A stretch of 64,000 nucleotides of DNA. Source: Flexicrinis sp001567485. Lineage in GTDB: Bacteria > Chloroflexota > Anaerolineae > Aggregatilineales > Phototrophicaceae. Positions 46,401 to 54,020 of this stretch are shown here, in pieces (positions within the stretch are counted from its first letter, which is position 1; every line of letters begins with the position of its first letter). Below the pieces are notes generated by a model. It searched no databases, was not told the origin of the DNA, and worked only from the letters and a program-made list of their open reading frames with translations. The DNA lies in NCBI GenBank assembly GCA_030263635.1, contig SZPI01000024.1, forward strand, positions 1 through 64,000. The letters run 5' to 3'. The translations under genes were made by a program, and so were the position numbers.

Positions 46401-46508
46401 AGCAACCTGTACGTGTGCGACGCGAGCGTGTTCCCGACCTCCACGACGGTCAACCCGCAGCTCACGGTGATGACGCTGGCGCATTACGCGGCGCAGTTCG
46501 TGCAGTGA
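43494..46508 (+). CDS. membrane-anchored GMC oxidoreductase with extra N-terminal domains
   Basis: From ATG 43494 the product is 1004 residues. Residues 1-285 hold about eight membrane helices. Residues about 297-440 (FLNPTQFRALEAIAETLVAG, then LSPPITYMHPAARARFVDL) resemble the small gluconate dehydrogenase subunit-3-like domain. The GMC part starts at about 500 with DADVVIVGSGPGGA, has CLGCGYCNIGCKYGRK at about 672, and ends with GTGHPQGGN and VNPQLTVM holding the catalytic His and Asn. GMC enzymes oxidise alcohols or sterols with FAD. The fusion looks self-anchored. An upstream in-frame ATG at 43425 adds 23 residues and was not chosen. The substrate is unknown. Confidence 0.88.
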   Translation: MTSEIDYTQDERKLATYLNTLAALFAVSGLAVLILPYALRNAPFFVAPPFFVTNTIAGLWLMAYLSWCSAADVRRYRAMIAVVFGGLLIGAVSFVALSVRTGPPIQDAPLLIGFGLCAAAALGLAWFVRKAQMPAPPWLPWITDKPTTGAETFARVVFGLFGLASLFAAAGSVLASYFNVALMTDLLVNPFMIVGSAIKIGVLGLCALLAAYDPRRFSQHVQMIIALVAGHAGSLIAIAIVALSGYAPFGDYSLVVGGATVGLGVIMFGAWLLDVVIIVAFLYFNRRINLALLDHIGFLNPTQFRALEAIAETLVAGKMHERVPPHEIVLRTDSYMRSFRSNRLGLAKLAMMGLQLSPLAWLSPPITYMHPAARARFVDLRFKREIVDTSALYRFFDGVMRAINRVLLRFTGRSGSELDAALSFTGMLEAMMRFNMQLTYLGYYNNPAVWPKREDGSGIGYTPFSQREKTFEVKPIRAHPPLTVMTPTILDQEGIDVIDDADVVIVGSGPGGAILAEQMLEKGRRVLILEKGLYVHPDDFSEDEVDMISRLYSDGALQISQSLRFTILQGSAVGGTSVVNNAVCFDTPQRVIDTWNARSSSGKVIDDTAYFDSQQKVRARMRIKKIAEGTRKPLDAVLNHGDSLITSAVKSYFAGREDAYEYDVVEANIVDCLGCGYCNIGCKYGRKLSMLDEVLPAAQHKHGADNMRIISEANVTQLTESSGKITEVHAVVTGGRKLLVRNPKTVVVSGGTIHSSWLLMQSGIGKANKLPIGKGLCFNMGSPLHALFDRKVTAYDGLQIAHYLKVHDHPGFVYETWYNPPVAQALTMPGWLDTHFRNMQNYDRIAAVGVLVGTESNAHIVPALFTGGPDVVFQPTQGDLNKLVDALVILGNIFFTGGALEVYATTRRYQPYVNQSAVLRAQSQVDALRDLVKHDYDILLGTGHPQGGNAIGTSPANSVIGPDFKVFGYSNLYVCDASVFPTSTTVNPQLTVMTLAHYAAQFVQ

Positions 46509-46513
46509 TGGGG

Positions 46514-46552
46514 GGAGTTGTCAGGAGGCAGGGAGCAGTTGTCAGTGACAAG
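46514..46552. repeat. inverted short word array
   Basis: GAGTTGTCAGGAGGCAGGGA and CAGTTGTCAGTGAC are the reverse complement of the CTGACAACTG words seen at 3326-3480. It directly follows the GMC gene. Confidence 0.5.
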
Positions 46553-46601
46553 GCGGATGAACTTCACCCCTCACCCCCCGTCCCCCTCTCCCACAAAGGG
46601 C

Positions 46602-46810
46602 GAGGGGGAGACCGATTCACGCGAAACTGCGTCAGCCGCTTCCCCTCAGGGGGCGAAGGGAGACCGATTCACGCGAAACAGCGTCAGCCGCTTCCCTCAG
46701 GGGGCGAGGGGGAGACCGATTCACGCGAAACTGCGTCAGCCGCTTCCCTCAGGGGGCGAGGGGGAGACCGATTCACGCGAAACAGCGTCAGCCGCTTCCC
46801 CTCAGGGGGC
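46602..46810. repeat. tandem repeat, four copies of a 51-53-bp unit
   Basis: Units run 46602-46654, 46655-46705, 46706-46757 and 46758-46810. Each reads GAGGGGGAGACCGATTCACG, then CGAAACTGCGTCAGCCGCTT, then CCCCTCAGGGGGC. Differences are an A/T switch at AAACWGC, with CTGC and CAGC alternating, and small indels. Just upstream (46562-46610) lies a member of the CCCCTCTCC hairpin repeats. The gap from 46509 to 47067 has no credible gene. Confidence 0.85.
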
Positions 46811-46944
46811 GAGGAAGAGACTGGCAGCACAGCAATAGGCAGAGATGCGATTTGGGTAGGGCTGCGACGGTATCGTGTCCCTACCTCCGAATACCGGTAC
46901 CTGAAAGCACATAACCTGCCTCACCGTTGGAACGCATACGGCCA

Positions 46945-47055
46945 CTAAGCCGGTGTTCTTAAGCCGAGAGATTCGGTCTCCCATCTTGCAGCGTTAGTTG
47001 AGCTATACGGTGCGGCGTTTTCTCATCACTCATCACTTTCAACTTCGCGCTTAGG
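46945..47055 (-). repeat. 110-bp dispersed element, full-length inverted copy
   Basis: On the minus strand it runs from CCTAAGCGCGAAGTTGAAAG through GATGAGTGATGAGAAAACGC and GGGAGACCGAATCTCTCG to AACACCGGCTTAG. It is collinear over about 110 bases with 15370-15480 with scattered differences. It ends 13 bases before the start codon of the GH94-like gene, so that gene's promoter or leader may lie within it. Confidence 0.8.
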
Positions 47056-47067
47056 ATAAACACACGC

Positions 47068-50000
47068 ATGAGCAACCCTCCTCGCACCGCCTTTCAGGAA
47101 GCGGCAGAATCCCCGCTACCGGGTCGTATCCGCCGGCTCGAACGCTGGCTTCTGCATCAGCGACCGCTGGACGTGGACGTGCCGCTAAGCGCGCAAGCCA
47201 GCGATCCACGGGTGTTTACCCCCACCGAGGAAGGCAGCGGCAGCTTTGGCCGCTGGATCGTGGACGACGCCGGCCTGCCCGCCTACGCATACGAGATGGA
47301 TCAGTTCGACGACCCGCGCGCGGTGTATCGCACCACCACCGGCGAAGAACGGCGCGATCACTGGCATCAGGTCGGCAACCGGCATATCACGGCGATGGCG
47401 TCCAATGACGGTACCGTACAGGTGTATGTGTGCGACCGCGGCGGCGTGATCGTTAACCGGTACGAGGCCGAGGACGTGCGGCCTCCGGTGTTCTCGCTGC
47501 GAGTGTTCCTGTATCGCATCGCGCGCGCGATCTTGATGTTCGTGACGCGCTCGTTCCGCCGCATCCCCCCTGCATTTCGGCCGTTTTCGGCATCGGCGCA
47601 GTCTGGCGTCAGCGCGCCGCCGCGCGGGGTTGTCCCGCCTGAGCTGGCGACGCAGGCGGCTCAAGCGGGGTCGAACGCGGGCGCGCCGGACGGCGAGATT
47701 GACGCGACGGCGCAGGCGCAGCAGGCTAGCGAGCGCCACGCCTATGCCGGCGGGTTCGGCTATATCAACGACGGCGTCGAAACATGGGCGACGGCCTACC
47801 GCTTCCGTCCACAGGGCGCGACCGGCCGGCGCGTGTTCGGAACCGGCTACTTCGCGCACGAGACGACCTATCGCGGCATCCGCGTAAACCGGCAGGTCAT
47901 CGCGCCCTACGGGGACGTACCGCTGCTGATCGCCGATGTCGAACTTGAGAACCTCGGCGGCGCGCCGGTCGACTTACAGTACTACGAATACTGGGACGTC
48001 AACATTCACCAGCTTCAGATTCAGTGGCTGCGCAGCGGCGCGTTCGGCCCGTCGAGCGACGCGGCGCGGCGCACGATCAACCGCTTCTTTATCCCGATGG
48101 TGGAGTGGGACGCGGACGCGTCGGCGCTGCGCTTCCGGCAGCAGATTCGCCTGCCGCGCCCACAACACGCGCCACCCCCCGATCAACCGAGCGAGATCGA
48201 CTGGGATCCGGCCAACGTGTTCCTTGCCGACCTCGACGGGGCGCAGTCCGCCGTGTATGTCAATAAGATGACGTTCTTCGGCAAAGGCGGCGCGCGCAAG
48301 CCCGACGCGGTTGCGCAGCGCAGGCCCGGCGACACGCTCCCACGCGACAATCGCAACGATCCGATGCCATACTGCCTCGCTGTCCGGCGCGACCTCACCG
48401 TGCAGCCCGGCGAGCGTGTAAAGATGCGCTTCGCAGTGGGTGTCGTGCGCCCTGAGGAATCGCTCGATCTGCTGGCGGCGTTCAAACAACCCGTCGACGT
48501 ATTGGGCGAGACACGCGCGGCATGGAAGAACAGCCTCGCGTATTTTCACACCGGCCAAGACCCGGTGCTGCACCGCGAGATGGCGTGGCATACGTATTAC
48601 ATGCTGTCGTCGGCGGTTTATCTGGCGTTTCACACCGTGCATGTCGTCCCGCAGGGATCAGCGTATCTGTACCTGCACGGCGCGGACGGCGCTCCACGCG
48701 ATCAGGCGTTGTTTACGCTGCCGGCGGCATACGTCGACCCCGCGCTGGCCCGCGATATGCTGCGCCTGATCATGCGCGTGACCGACGCCCAGACCGGTCA
48801 GATCACCTACTCGTTCAATGGGCACGGCGCGATCTCCAACGGGCTTGATCTGCACACCCGGCCCTCCGACCTCGACCTGTTCTTCCTGCTGGCGCTGTGC
48901 GAATACCTGTGCGCGACGGGTGACATGGCGTTTCTGGACGAAGCCGTGCCGTTCTATCCGCCCAGCCAGTCACCGCCGGGTGTGACGGTACTCGACCATG
49001 TGCACATGGCGCTGCATCACCTGTTCGACGTGAACGGCATCGGCGAGCACGGGCTGGTCAAGGTTGGCTCCGGCGACTGGTCGGATTCGATCGTGCTGGA
49101 GAACGCCATCCGCGACGGGCCGGGGCCGTTCGGCGCGACATACGGCAACTCGAAAGAGAACGGCGAGTCGGTGCCGAACACGCACATGGCGCTGTACGTG
49201 CTTCCGCTGCTGGCCGAGGTCTTGAAGGAACGCGATCCGAACATCCGCGACGTGATCGACGCGGGCGGCAGATTGGCGCGCATGCGCGCGGGTGTGCAGG
49301 CACAGTGGAACCCCAACGGCTGGTACAACCGCGCCGTCCTGCGCGATGTGCACAACCGGCTTGTCCTCATCGGCGCTCTGGGGCTGGAGGCGCAGGTGTG
49401 GCCGTTGATCTGTGCGGACGCGGAGGATGCGTCGCGCCTTTCTGCTGTGATCGAGAGCGTCGACTCCCGCCTTGACCGGCCCTCGCCGGTGGGCGCGGCG
49501 CTGCTGCCGGGAGGCATGGTATGGCCGGCGGTGTCGCAGCTAGCGACGTGGGGCTACTCGCGCACTGGACGGCATCATCTGGCGTGGCGCTCGCTCAATC
49601 GCAATACTTACGCGGCGCACTCGACCGCCTATCCGAACCTCTGGATCAATACATGGTCGGGGCCGGATGGCGTGAACGGCACGGCGTCCGATCTGCCGGG
49701 CTGGACGTGGTCGAGCTTCGTCACGCCGATGACCGACTTCCCGATTATGAACGCCAATCAGGACGCGATGGCGTTGTTGGGTCTGCTGCGCGTATGCGGC
49801 ATCGAACCCGCCCCCGATGGCGACGGCCTTCTCATTCAGCCGCACGTCCCGCGCGAACACTTCGTGCTCGACCTGCCGCTGCTCAAGCTGGAGGTCAGCC
49901 CGACGCGCACGACGGTCGAGTATCGCGGATTCGTGACGGGCGGCCGGACGCTGTACGTGCGTTTCACGGGCAGCGATGTCAGCGTGCGGATCGACGGTGA

Positions 50001-50112
50001 ATTACGCGGCGACATCGAACGGCGCGGCGCTTTAGCGGTCGTGCCGATTGCGTTCGAGGCCGGACAAACGGTGCGCGTCGAGGTCATCTCGACTCCGACG
50101 CCGGGCGTTTAG
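47068..50112 (+). CDS. GH94-like glycoside phosphorylase/hydrolase
   Basis: The 1014-residue protein has the large (alpha/alpha)6-barrel plan of cellobiose-phosphorylase-type GH94 enzymes. The N-terminal half is beta-rich (VELENLGGAPVDLQYYEYWD). The barrel half has FTLPAAYVDPALARDMLRL, YSFNGHGAISNGLDLHTRPS, and an active-site-like VGSGDWSD at about 665-672, where classical GH94 has GDWND. A C-terminal beta-domain ends the chain. It probably phosphorolyses or hydrolyses a beta-linked disaccharide or glucan. The substrate is unknown, and a hydrolase of a related clan is possible. No signal peptide was seen. Confidence 0.65.
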   Translation: MSNPPRTAFQEAAESPLPGRIRRLERWLLHQRPLDVDVPLSAQASDPRVFTPTEEGSGSFGRWIVDDAGLPAYAYEMDQFDDPRAVYRTTTGEERRDHWHQVGNRHITAMASNDGTVQVYVCDRGGVIVNRYEAEDVRPPVFSLRVFLYRIARAILMFVTRSFRRIPPAFRPFSASAQSGVSAPPRGVVPPELATQAAQAGSNAGAPDGEIDATAQAQQASERHAYAGGFGYINDGVETWATAYRFRPQGATGRRVFGTGYFAHETTYRGIRVNRQVIAPYGDVPLLIADVELENLGGAPVDLQYYEYWDVNIHQLQIQWLRSGAFGPSSDAARRTINRFFIPMVEWDADASALRFRQQIRLPRPQHAPPPDQPSEIDWDPANVFLADLDGAQSAVYVNKMTFFGKGGARKPDAVAQRRPGDTLPRDNRNDPMPYCLAVRRDLTVQPGERVKMRFAVGVVRPEESLDLLAAFKQPVDVLGETRAAWKNSLAYFHTGQDPVLHREMAWHTYYMLSSAVYLAFHTVHVVPQGSAYLYLHGADGAPRDQALFTLPAAYVDPALARDMLRLIMRVTDAQTGQITYSFNGHGAISNGLDLHTRPSDLDLFFLLALCEYLCATGDMAFLDEAVPFYPPSQSPPGVTVLDHVHMALHHLFDVNGIGEHGLVKVGSGDWSDSIVLENAIRDGPGPFGATYGNSKENGESVPNTHMALYVLPLLAEVLKERDPNIRDVIDAGGRLARMRAGVQAQWNPNGWYNRAVLRDVHNRLVLIGALGLEAQVWPLICADAEDASRLSAVIESVDSRLDRPSPVGAALLPGGMVWPAVSQLATWGYSRTGRHHLAWRSLNRNTYAAHSTAYPNLWINTWSGPDGVNGTASDLPGWTWSSFVTPMTDFPIMNANQDAMALLGLLRVCGIEPAPDGDGLLIQPHVPREHFVLDLPLLKLEVSPTRTTVEYRGFVTGGRTLYVRFTGSDVSVRIDGELRGDIERRGALAVVPIAFEAGQTVRVEVISTPTPGV

Positions 50113-50123
50113 ACGAACGGACG

Positions 50124-50142
50124 TTTGGGGCGCTGCCCCAAA
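50124..50142. terminator. perfect 8-bp hairpin after the GH94-like gene
   Basis: TTTGGGGCGCTGCCCCAAA folds with 8 bp and a 3-base loop, 12 bases past the stop. No T tract follows, so an intrinsic terminator is uncertain. The rest of the gap to 50281 is empty. Confidence 0.45.
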
Positions 50143-50281
50143 GCCGCCAGAAGGCTTTCGCCCGCTGGACTCCCTCACTTGCGAAATTGGCCGCGTGCGG
50201 CCGATTCCCCAGAGGCGGGGTCAAAGGGTGCATATCCCAGAGTGTGGCGGTGAAGCCGCTGCGGCCCGCCAATGCAAGCGC

Positions 50282-50701
50282 CTAGCGCGGGTTGGTCTTG
50301 CGCATGTGCTCGTAGGAACGGCGCACCAGCTCACGCAGCACGTCCATGTCGATATCCGCGAGCTTGTTGATATACAGGCAGGACTTGCCGATTTTGTACT
50401 TGCCCAGCTTGCCCAGCAGCGTGTCGTATTCGTCGAACCCGGCCATGATGTACAGCGTCAAGCTCTGTGCGCGGGGCGAGAATCCAGTCCGCATCCAGTC
50501 CCCTTCGCGCCCACTGGCGTACTGATAGTGATACGTGCCGAAACCGACGATTGACGATCCCCACATGACCGGCTGTTCTCCGGTGATCTCCTGCATTAAG
50601 TCCAGAATAGCGAAGGCATCCGCGCGCTTGCGCTCATTTGCGACGCTTTCCAGAAACGCGTGCACACTCTCTACAGTAGGCTTGGTCTTGATCTCGGCCA
50701 T
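50282..50701 (-). CDS. DUF1801-domain protein (YdhG-like)
   Basis: The 139-residue product has typical DUF1801 features: VESVHAFLESVANERKRADAF near the start, GSSIVGFGTYHYQYASGREG, and SLTLYIMAGFDEYDTLLGKLG with GKSCLYINKLADID. The function of the family is unknown; it is a small soluble alpha/beta protein. It is monocistronic. The 178-bp gap before the next gene (50702-50879) shows nothing coding. Confidence 0.88.
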   Translation of the reverse strand: MAEIKTKPTVESVHAFLESVANERKRADAFAILDLMQEITGEQPVMWGSSIVGFGTYHYQYASGREGDWMRTGFSPRAQSLTLYIMAGFDEYDTLLGKLGKYKIGKSCLYINKLADIDMDVLRELVRRSYEHMRKTNPR

Positions 50702-50879
50702 GACAACCGCGTTCCTTCACTTGCCAACGGTCACTCTAGGATAGCACGGATGTTCGTACTGTGGTGAACGGTGTGAGAAGTAAGCGCGAAGAACGGTTGA
50801 CTCACGAAGGACGCTGTGGGAGTGATAGGGGCACAGTGTACTGCACCCCCCCACAAAAGTTCATCCCACAAACGCGCCG

Positions 50880-52001
50880 CTAATCCGCCGTCTCGCACCA
50901 CGCCGCGAAGCACACCGGCGCGACGTTCAGCGTCGCCACATTGGGCAGCGCGCGGAACTGGTCGGCGGTGACGGTCGTATTGGTGTATTCGACGTACACT
51001 TGGAAGTCCTGCCCCTCGACCAACATCATGTTCGAGAACGCCGCATAACTGCGCCCGATCACGCGCACCGGCGTGTCTTTCGGGACGATGCCGATCCGGA
51101 TGCGGGCCGCCGAATCGAGCCACGCGACGGCGAAGTCGGTCGTGATCTTGTTCTCGCTCACCAGCGCCAGCTCCGGCGAGAAGATGCCGTCGCGCTCGTT
51201 GGCGAGCACCTCGGTCTCGACGAACTTGGTCGCGGCGATCTCGACGTTGTAGCAGAATTTCGGGTCGTTGGGGTTGGCATCGACGGTGAACAGCCCGCCG
51301 CGCTGGAGCAGCTGCACCAGCACCTGCGTGGCGCGGTTGCACTTGAACAACGGATCGCCGCCGTACCAGCCGGCCGGGCGCGTCGTCGGGCCGTAGAACA
51401 GGTCGGCCATCAGCTCGAGATCGTGCCGGATATCGCGGGCGATAGCGACCGGCGTCGATCCGACCGCGCCGATCCAGTTGACGGGCCGCAGGTCGGCGTC
51501 GACCAACGCGGCATACAGCGTTTCGAGGTCGAGCCGGGTGAGCAGCGCGAGCTGCGGGTCGAATTGATCGCTCGCGCCCGTCCAGCCTTCGGGACGCGCG
51601 CCGTTAAGCTGTGCATCTGCCAGCAGTTCGAGGTCGGCGCGGGCGCGCAGCAGAAGCTGTACGTCGTCGGTCAGCTCCGGAGTCGCAGTCGGGACAGGCG
51701 TCGGCTCCGGCGTATGTTCAGGATCGACAGGCTGACCGACTCCCGGCGGCAGCGGGATCGGCGTGGCTTCCGGCGGGATGGGCGTGGCGAACGCGCCGCC
51801 GGCCTGCGCCGTGACCGTGGCGAAAATCGCCGTCAGCGTGCCGGGGTCGATCGTGGCCTCCTGCGCAAAGGCAGACGCGCCGGTGTCGCGGCCAAGCGCC
51901 GCAGTCACCGGCAGCGCGACGAGAACCAGCAGGGTCAGGGCGCGGAGCGTAAGGCGGGCGCGCAGGGTTTGCCCGCGCGGTTGAGGGTCATTGATGGGCA
52001 T
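50880..52001 (-). CDS. secreted hypothetical protein with Pro/Thr-rich linker
   Basis: This 373-residue product has an N-terminal hydrophobic signal region (LTLLVLVALPVTAALG) after a basic stretch. A Pro/Glu/Thr-rich linker follows (VDPEHTPEPTPVPTATPEL), then about 250 residues of mixed structure with paired cysteines (LFKCNRATQV, KFCYNVEI, APVCFAAWC). Such TPEPTPVPT linkers are common in Chloroflexota surface proteins. The C-terminal domain is not recognised. It is likely exported and surface-bound. Confidence 0.7.
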   Translation of the reverse strand: MPINDPQPRGQTLRARLTLRALTLLVLVALPVTAALGRDTGASAFAQEATIDPGTLTAIFATVTAQAGGAFATPIPPEATPIPLPPGVGQPVDPEHTPEPTPVPTATPELTDDVQLLLRARADLELLADAQLNGARPEGWTGASDQFDPQLALLTRLDLETLYAALVDADLRPVNWIGAVGSTPVAIARDIRHDLELMADLFYGPTTRPAGWYGGDPLFKCNRATQVLVQLLQRGGLFTVDANPNDPKFCYNVEIAATKFVETEVLANERDGIFSPELALVSENKITTDFAVAWLDSAARIRIGIVPKDTPVRVIGRSYAAFSNMMLVEGQDFQVYVEYTNTTVTADQFRALPNVATLNVAPVCFAAWCETAD

Positions 52002-52025
52002 AGGGTCTCTTTCTGGCTTGGATAG

Positions 52026-52961
52026 TCAGTCGGCAGCAAGGCTTTCATCATACGTGGCTGTCAGGCCGAACCGTTCGAGCCGCCGGCGGTACTGCGCCAG
52101 CACGCGGCCCCCGTGATCGTTGAAATGGCCCTTGACCTGCGAGTCGTCGAGGATAGCAGTGCTCTCAGCGGACTTGGCGGCGGCGGCAAAGCGGGCCATC
52201 TTACGGCGGCGCTCCCATCCCTCCAACCAGTCACCGAGCCGTCCGCCGAGCACCCATTCGACCACGTGCTTGATCCATCGCTCGGCACGGTTAAGCCGCG
52301 CCATCTCACCCGCGTGCAGCGGATAGCGGGCGTTCGGCATGTGTTCGAACGTCCAGCCGTTGGCGTCGCGCAGACGGTCGTAAACCTCGCGCCCGAACAG
52401 CGGCGTCATCTGCGCCACTTCATGCGCGATGTATAAGGTGCGGCGGGTCTGCGTAAGGCGATCCTCTGCCAGCACGTAATTCGGACAGATTTCGTGACCG
52501 CGCAGGCGCACCCATCGCACCACGACGATGCTCAACAGGCGCGCAAGCCATACCCGTCCGGGCTTGGTGACGATCAAGTAGTCGAAGTCGTCGTGCAGGC
52601 TGGAGGGGTTATGCATCGTCAGCGCGCCGGTCAGGCCGACCATGCGCACGAACGGCAGACGAGCGAGCGTCCGGCCAAACCGTTCGGCATACGGCCACAA
52701 GGCCTGCGTGGTGCGCTCGCGTTCGACGCGCAGGCGTTCGAGGGCCGTCCGGTCAGCCAGCATGATCCACCCGCCGCAGTACGCCAACGACCCGATCAGC
52801 GTCGGAGACGTCGACAGCGCGTACTCGACCGCCGCCAAATCCACCGTCGTGTGATGCATCAGAAAATGATGGAGTTCACGCACTGACAGCGCGTAGTCGA
52901 AGATGTCGGCATACAGCACAGTCCGCAGAATCGCCGCCTCAAGCGTATGAGTCTCGCGCAC
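52026..52961 (-). CDS. nucleotidyltransferase-like protein with winged-helix N-terminus
   Basis: The 311-residue product starts with a helix-turn-helix-like region (ILRTVLYADIFDYALSVREL). A nucleotidyltransferase-fold segment follows: VRMVGLTGALTMHNPSSLHD with Asp124, Asp125 and Asp127 in HDDFDYLIVT, where the fold normally places metal-binding acids. LARLLSIVVVRWVRLRGHEICPNYVL is characteristic of this uncharacterised family. Its stop is 25 bases from the start of the secreted gene downstream. A nucleotidyl-transfer activity is inferred, not shown. Confidence 0.65.
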   Translation of the reverse strand: MRETHTLEAAILRTVLYADIFDYALSVRELHHFLMHHTTVDLAAVEYALSTSPTLIGSLAYCGGWIMLADRTALERLRVERERTTQALWPYAERFGRTLARLPFVRMVGLTGALTMHNPSSLHDDFDYLIVTKPGRVWLARLLSIVVVRWVRLRGHEICPNYVLAEDRLTQTRRTLYIAHEVAQMTPLFGREVYDRLRDANGWTFEHMPNARYPLHAGEMARLNRAERWIKHVVEWVLGGRLGDWLEGWERRRKMARFAAAAKSAESTAILDDSQVKGHFNDHGGRVLAQYRRRLERFGLTATYDESLAAD

Positions 52962-53010
52962 AACGTCAACCTGTCCTCACTCTCGCGGTATTATAAACGT
53001 CATCGGGTTT

Positions 53011-53706
53011 ATGTCGCTCGTATGGGTGTGGATGACATCGGCGCAGGGGCCGGAAAGCGTCTTGATCGAGCGTGAGAGCGCCGATGGCGTGGTGCTTGTG
53101 GGCGATCTGTACCTGCCGGATGAGATCGAAGAATCGGGCGCGCCGACCGTTCTGCTGATGCACATGTATCGGGGGCGGCGCGGCGACTGGGGGCCGTTGA
53201 TCGGGCCGCTGATCAACGCGGGCTATGCCGTGCTGAACGTCGATCTGCGCGGCCACGGCGACTCTGGCGGTCAGCGCGACTGGGTACTTGCTACGCAGGA
53301 TGTCGCGGACTGGTTCGCATGGCTCAAGGAACAGCCGTCAATCGACGCGACGCGGCTGGGCGTGGTCGGGGCCAGCATCGGCTCGAACCTCGCGCTGATC
53401 GGGTGCGCCGCCGAACCGGCATGCCTGACCGCTGTCGCGCTTTCGCCGGGGCTGGATTACGCCGGGCTGATGCCGGAAGAGTCGCTGGCACAGGACATGA
53501 CGGAGCAATCCGCCCTGCTTGTCACCAGCCGCGGCGATCGAGAGAGTACAGCCGCCGTCCGCCAAATGGTGACGACCGCCGATACCGAATTGGGCGTGCG
53601 CATCTTGCAAGGGAACGCGCACGGCACGCTGATGTTCACGCGGCGCGAGTTCACCGTCGTGCCGTTGATCCTCTACTGGCTCGATGCCGAAATGGCGGCG
53701 AGGTGA
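53011..53706 (+). CDS. alpha/beta hydrolase
   Basis: The 231-residue product has the fold's key elements: PTVLLMHMYRGRRGDWGPLI (oxyanion strand), AVLNVDLRGHGDSGGQ, and the nucleophile elbow VVGASIGSNLAL with Ser in G-x-S-x-G. A C-terminal His lies in NAHGTLMF. The start is unclear: MSLVWVWMTSAQG looks like a truncated signal peptide, and no other ATG lies upstream in frame. It is divergent from the nucleotidyltransferase-like gene; the gap holds a TATTAT. The substrate is unknown. Confidence 0.8.
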   Translation: MSLVWVWMTSAQGPESVLIERESADGVVLVGDLYLPDEIEESGAPTVLLMHMYRGRRGDWGPLIGPLINAGYAVLNVDLRGHGDSGGQRDWVLATQDVADWFAWLKEQPSIDATRLGVVGASIGSNLALIGCAAEPACLTAVALSPGLDYAGLMPEESLAQDMTEQSALLVTSRGDRESTAAVRQMVTTADTELGVRILQGNAHGTLMFTRREFTVVPLILYWLDAEMAAR

Positions 53707-53790
53707 GGTTCTTTCGAGTTAGGGCGTGATTCTGTGCAGTGTGCGACGGAGTCTGGAGACCCCTTGTTGAGGCGGCAGAGGATTCCGCGA

Positions 53791-53810
53791 GGGCGCAATG
53801 CATTGCGCCC
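53791..53810. repeat. perfect 20-bp palindrome
   Basis: GGGCGCAATG is followed directly by its reverse complement. A close relative (one mismatch, extended with GG/CC) is at 62648-62671. It lies in the gap after the hydrolase gene. Confidence 0.6.
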
Positions 53811-53825
53811 CTACCGCATCGCCCG

Positions 53826-53975
53826 GTGTGTTCGCGGTTGCTCTGTGTCCTCTGTGGTTCAATCGGTTTGCCCCTCACTCAGCACTCGTCACTGGGAGAA
53901 TCCCTCACGCCCGCCCCCTCTCTCCCGACCTGCGGTACTCCCGTTGGTCGTCGGGGAGAGGGGAGAACGATGGGC
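53826..53975 (+). repeat. composite intergenic repeat with a long hairpin
   Basis: Words GTGTCCTCTGTGGTTCAATC, then CCCTCACTCAGCACTCGTCA, are followed by a hairpin: CCCCTCTCTCCCGACC (53915-53930) pairs with GGTCGTCGGGGAGAGGGG (53946-53963). The loop is TGCGGTACTCCCGTT. The hairpin is longer than in the copies at 18.5-19 kb. The gap 53707-54020 has no gene. Confidence 0.7.
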
Positions 53976-54020
53976 GTGGTGATGGTGGAGCGTGATGGGC
54001 GAGCCGACGGGCCGTTCCGC

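Noticed and set aside
46602..46810. CRISPR array
   Set aside because: Units are contiguous tandem copies with no distinct spacers, and no cas gene is near.
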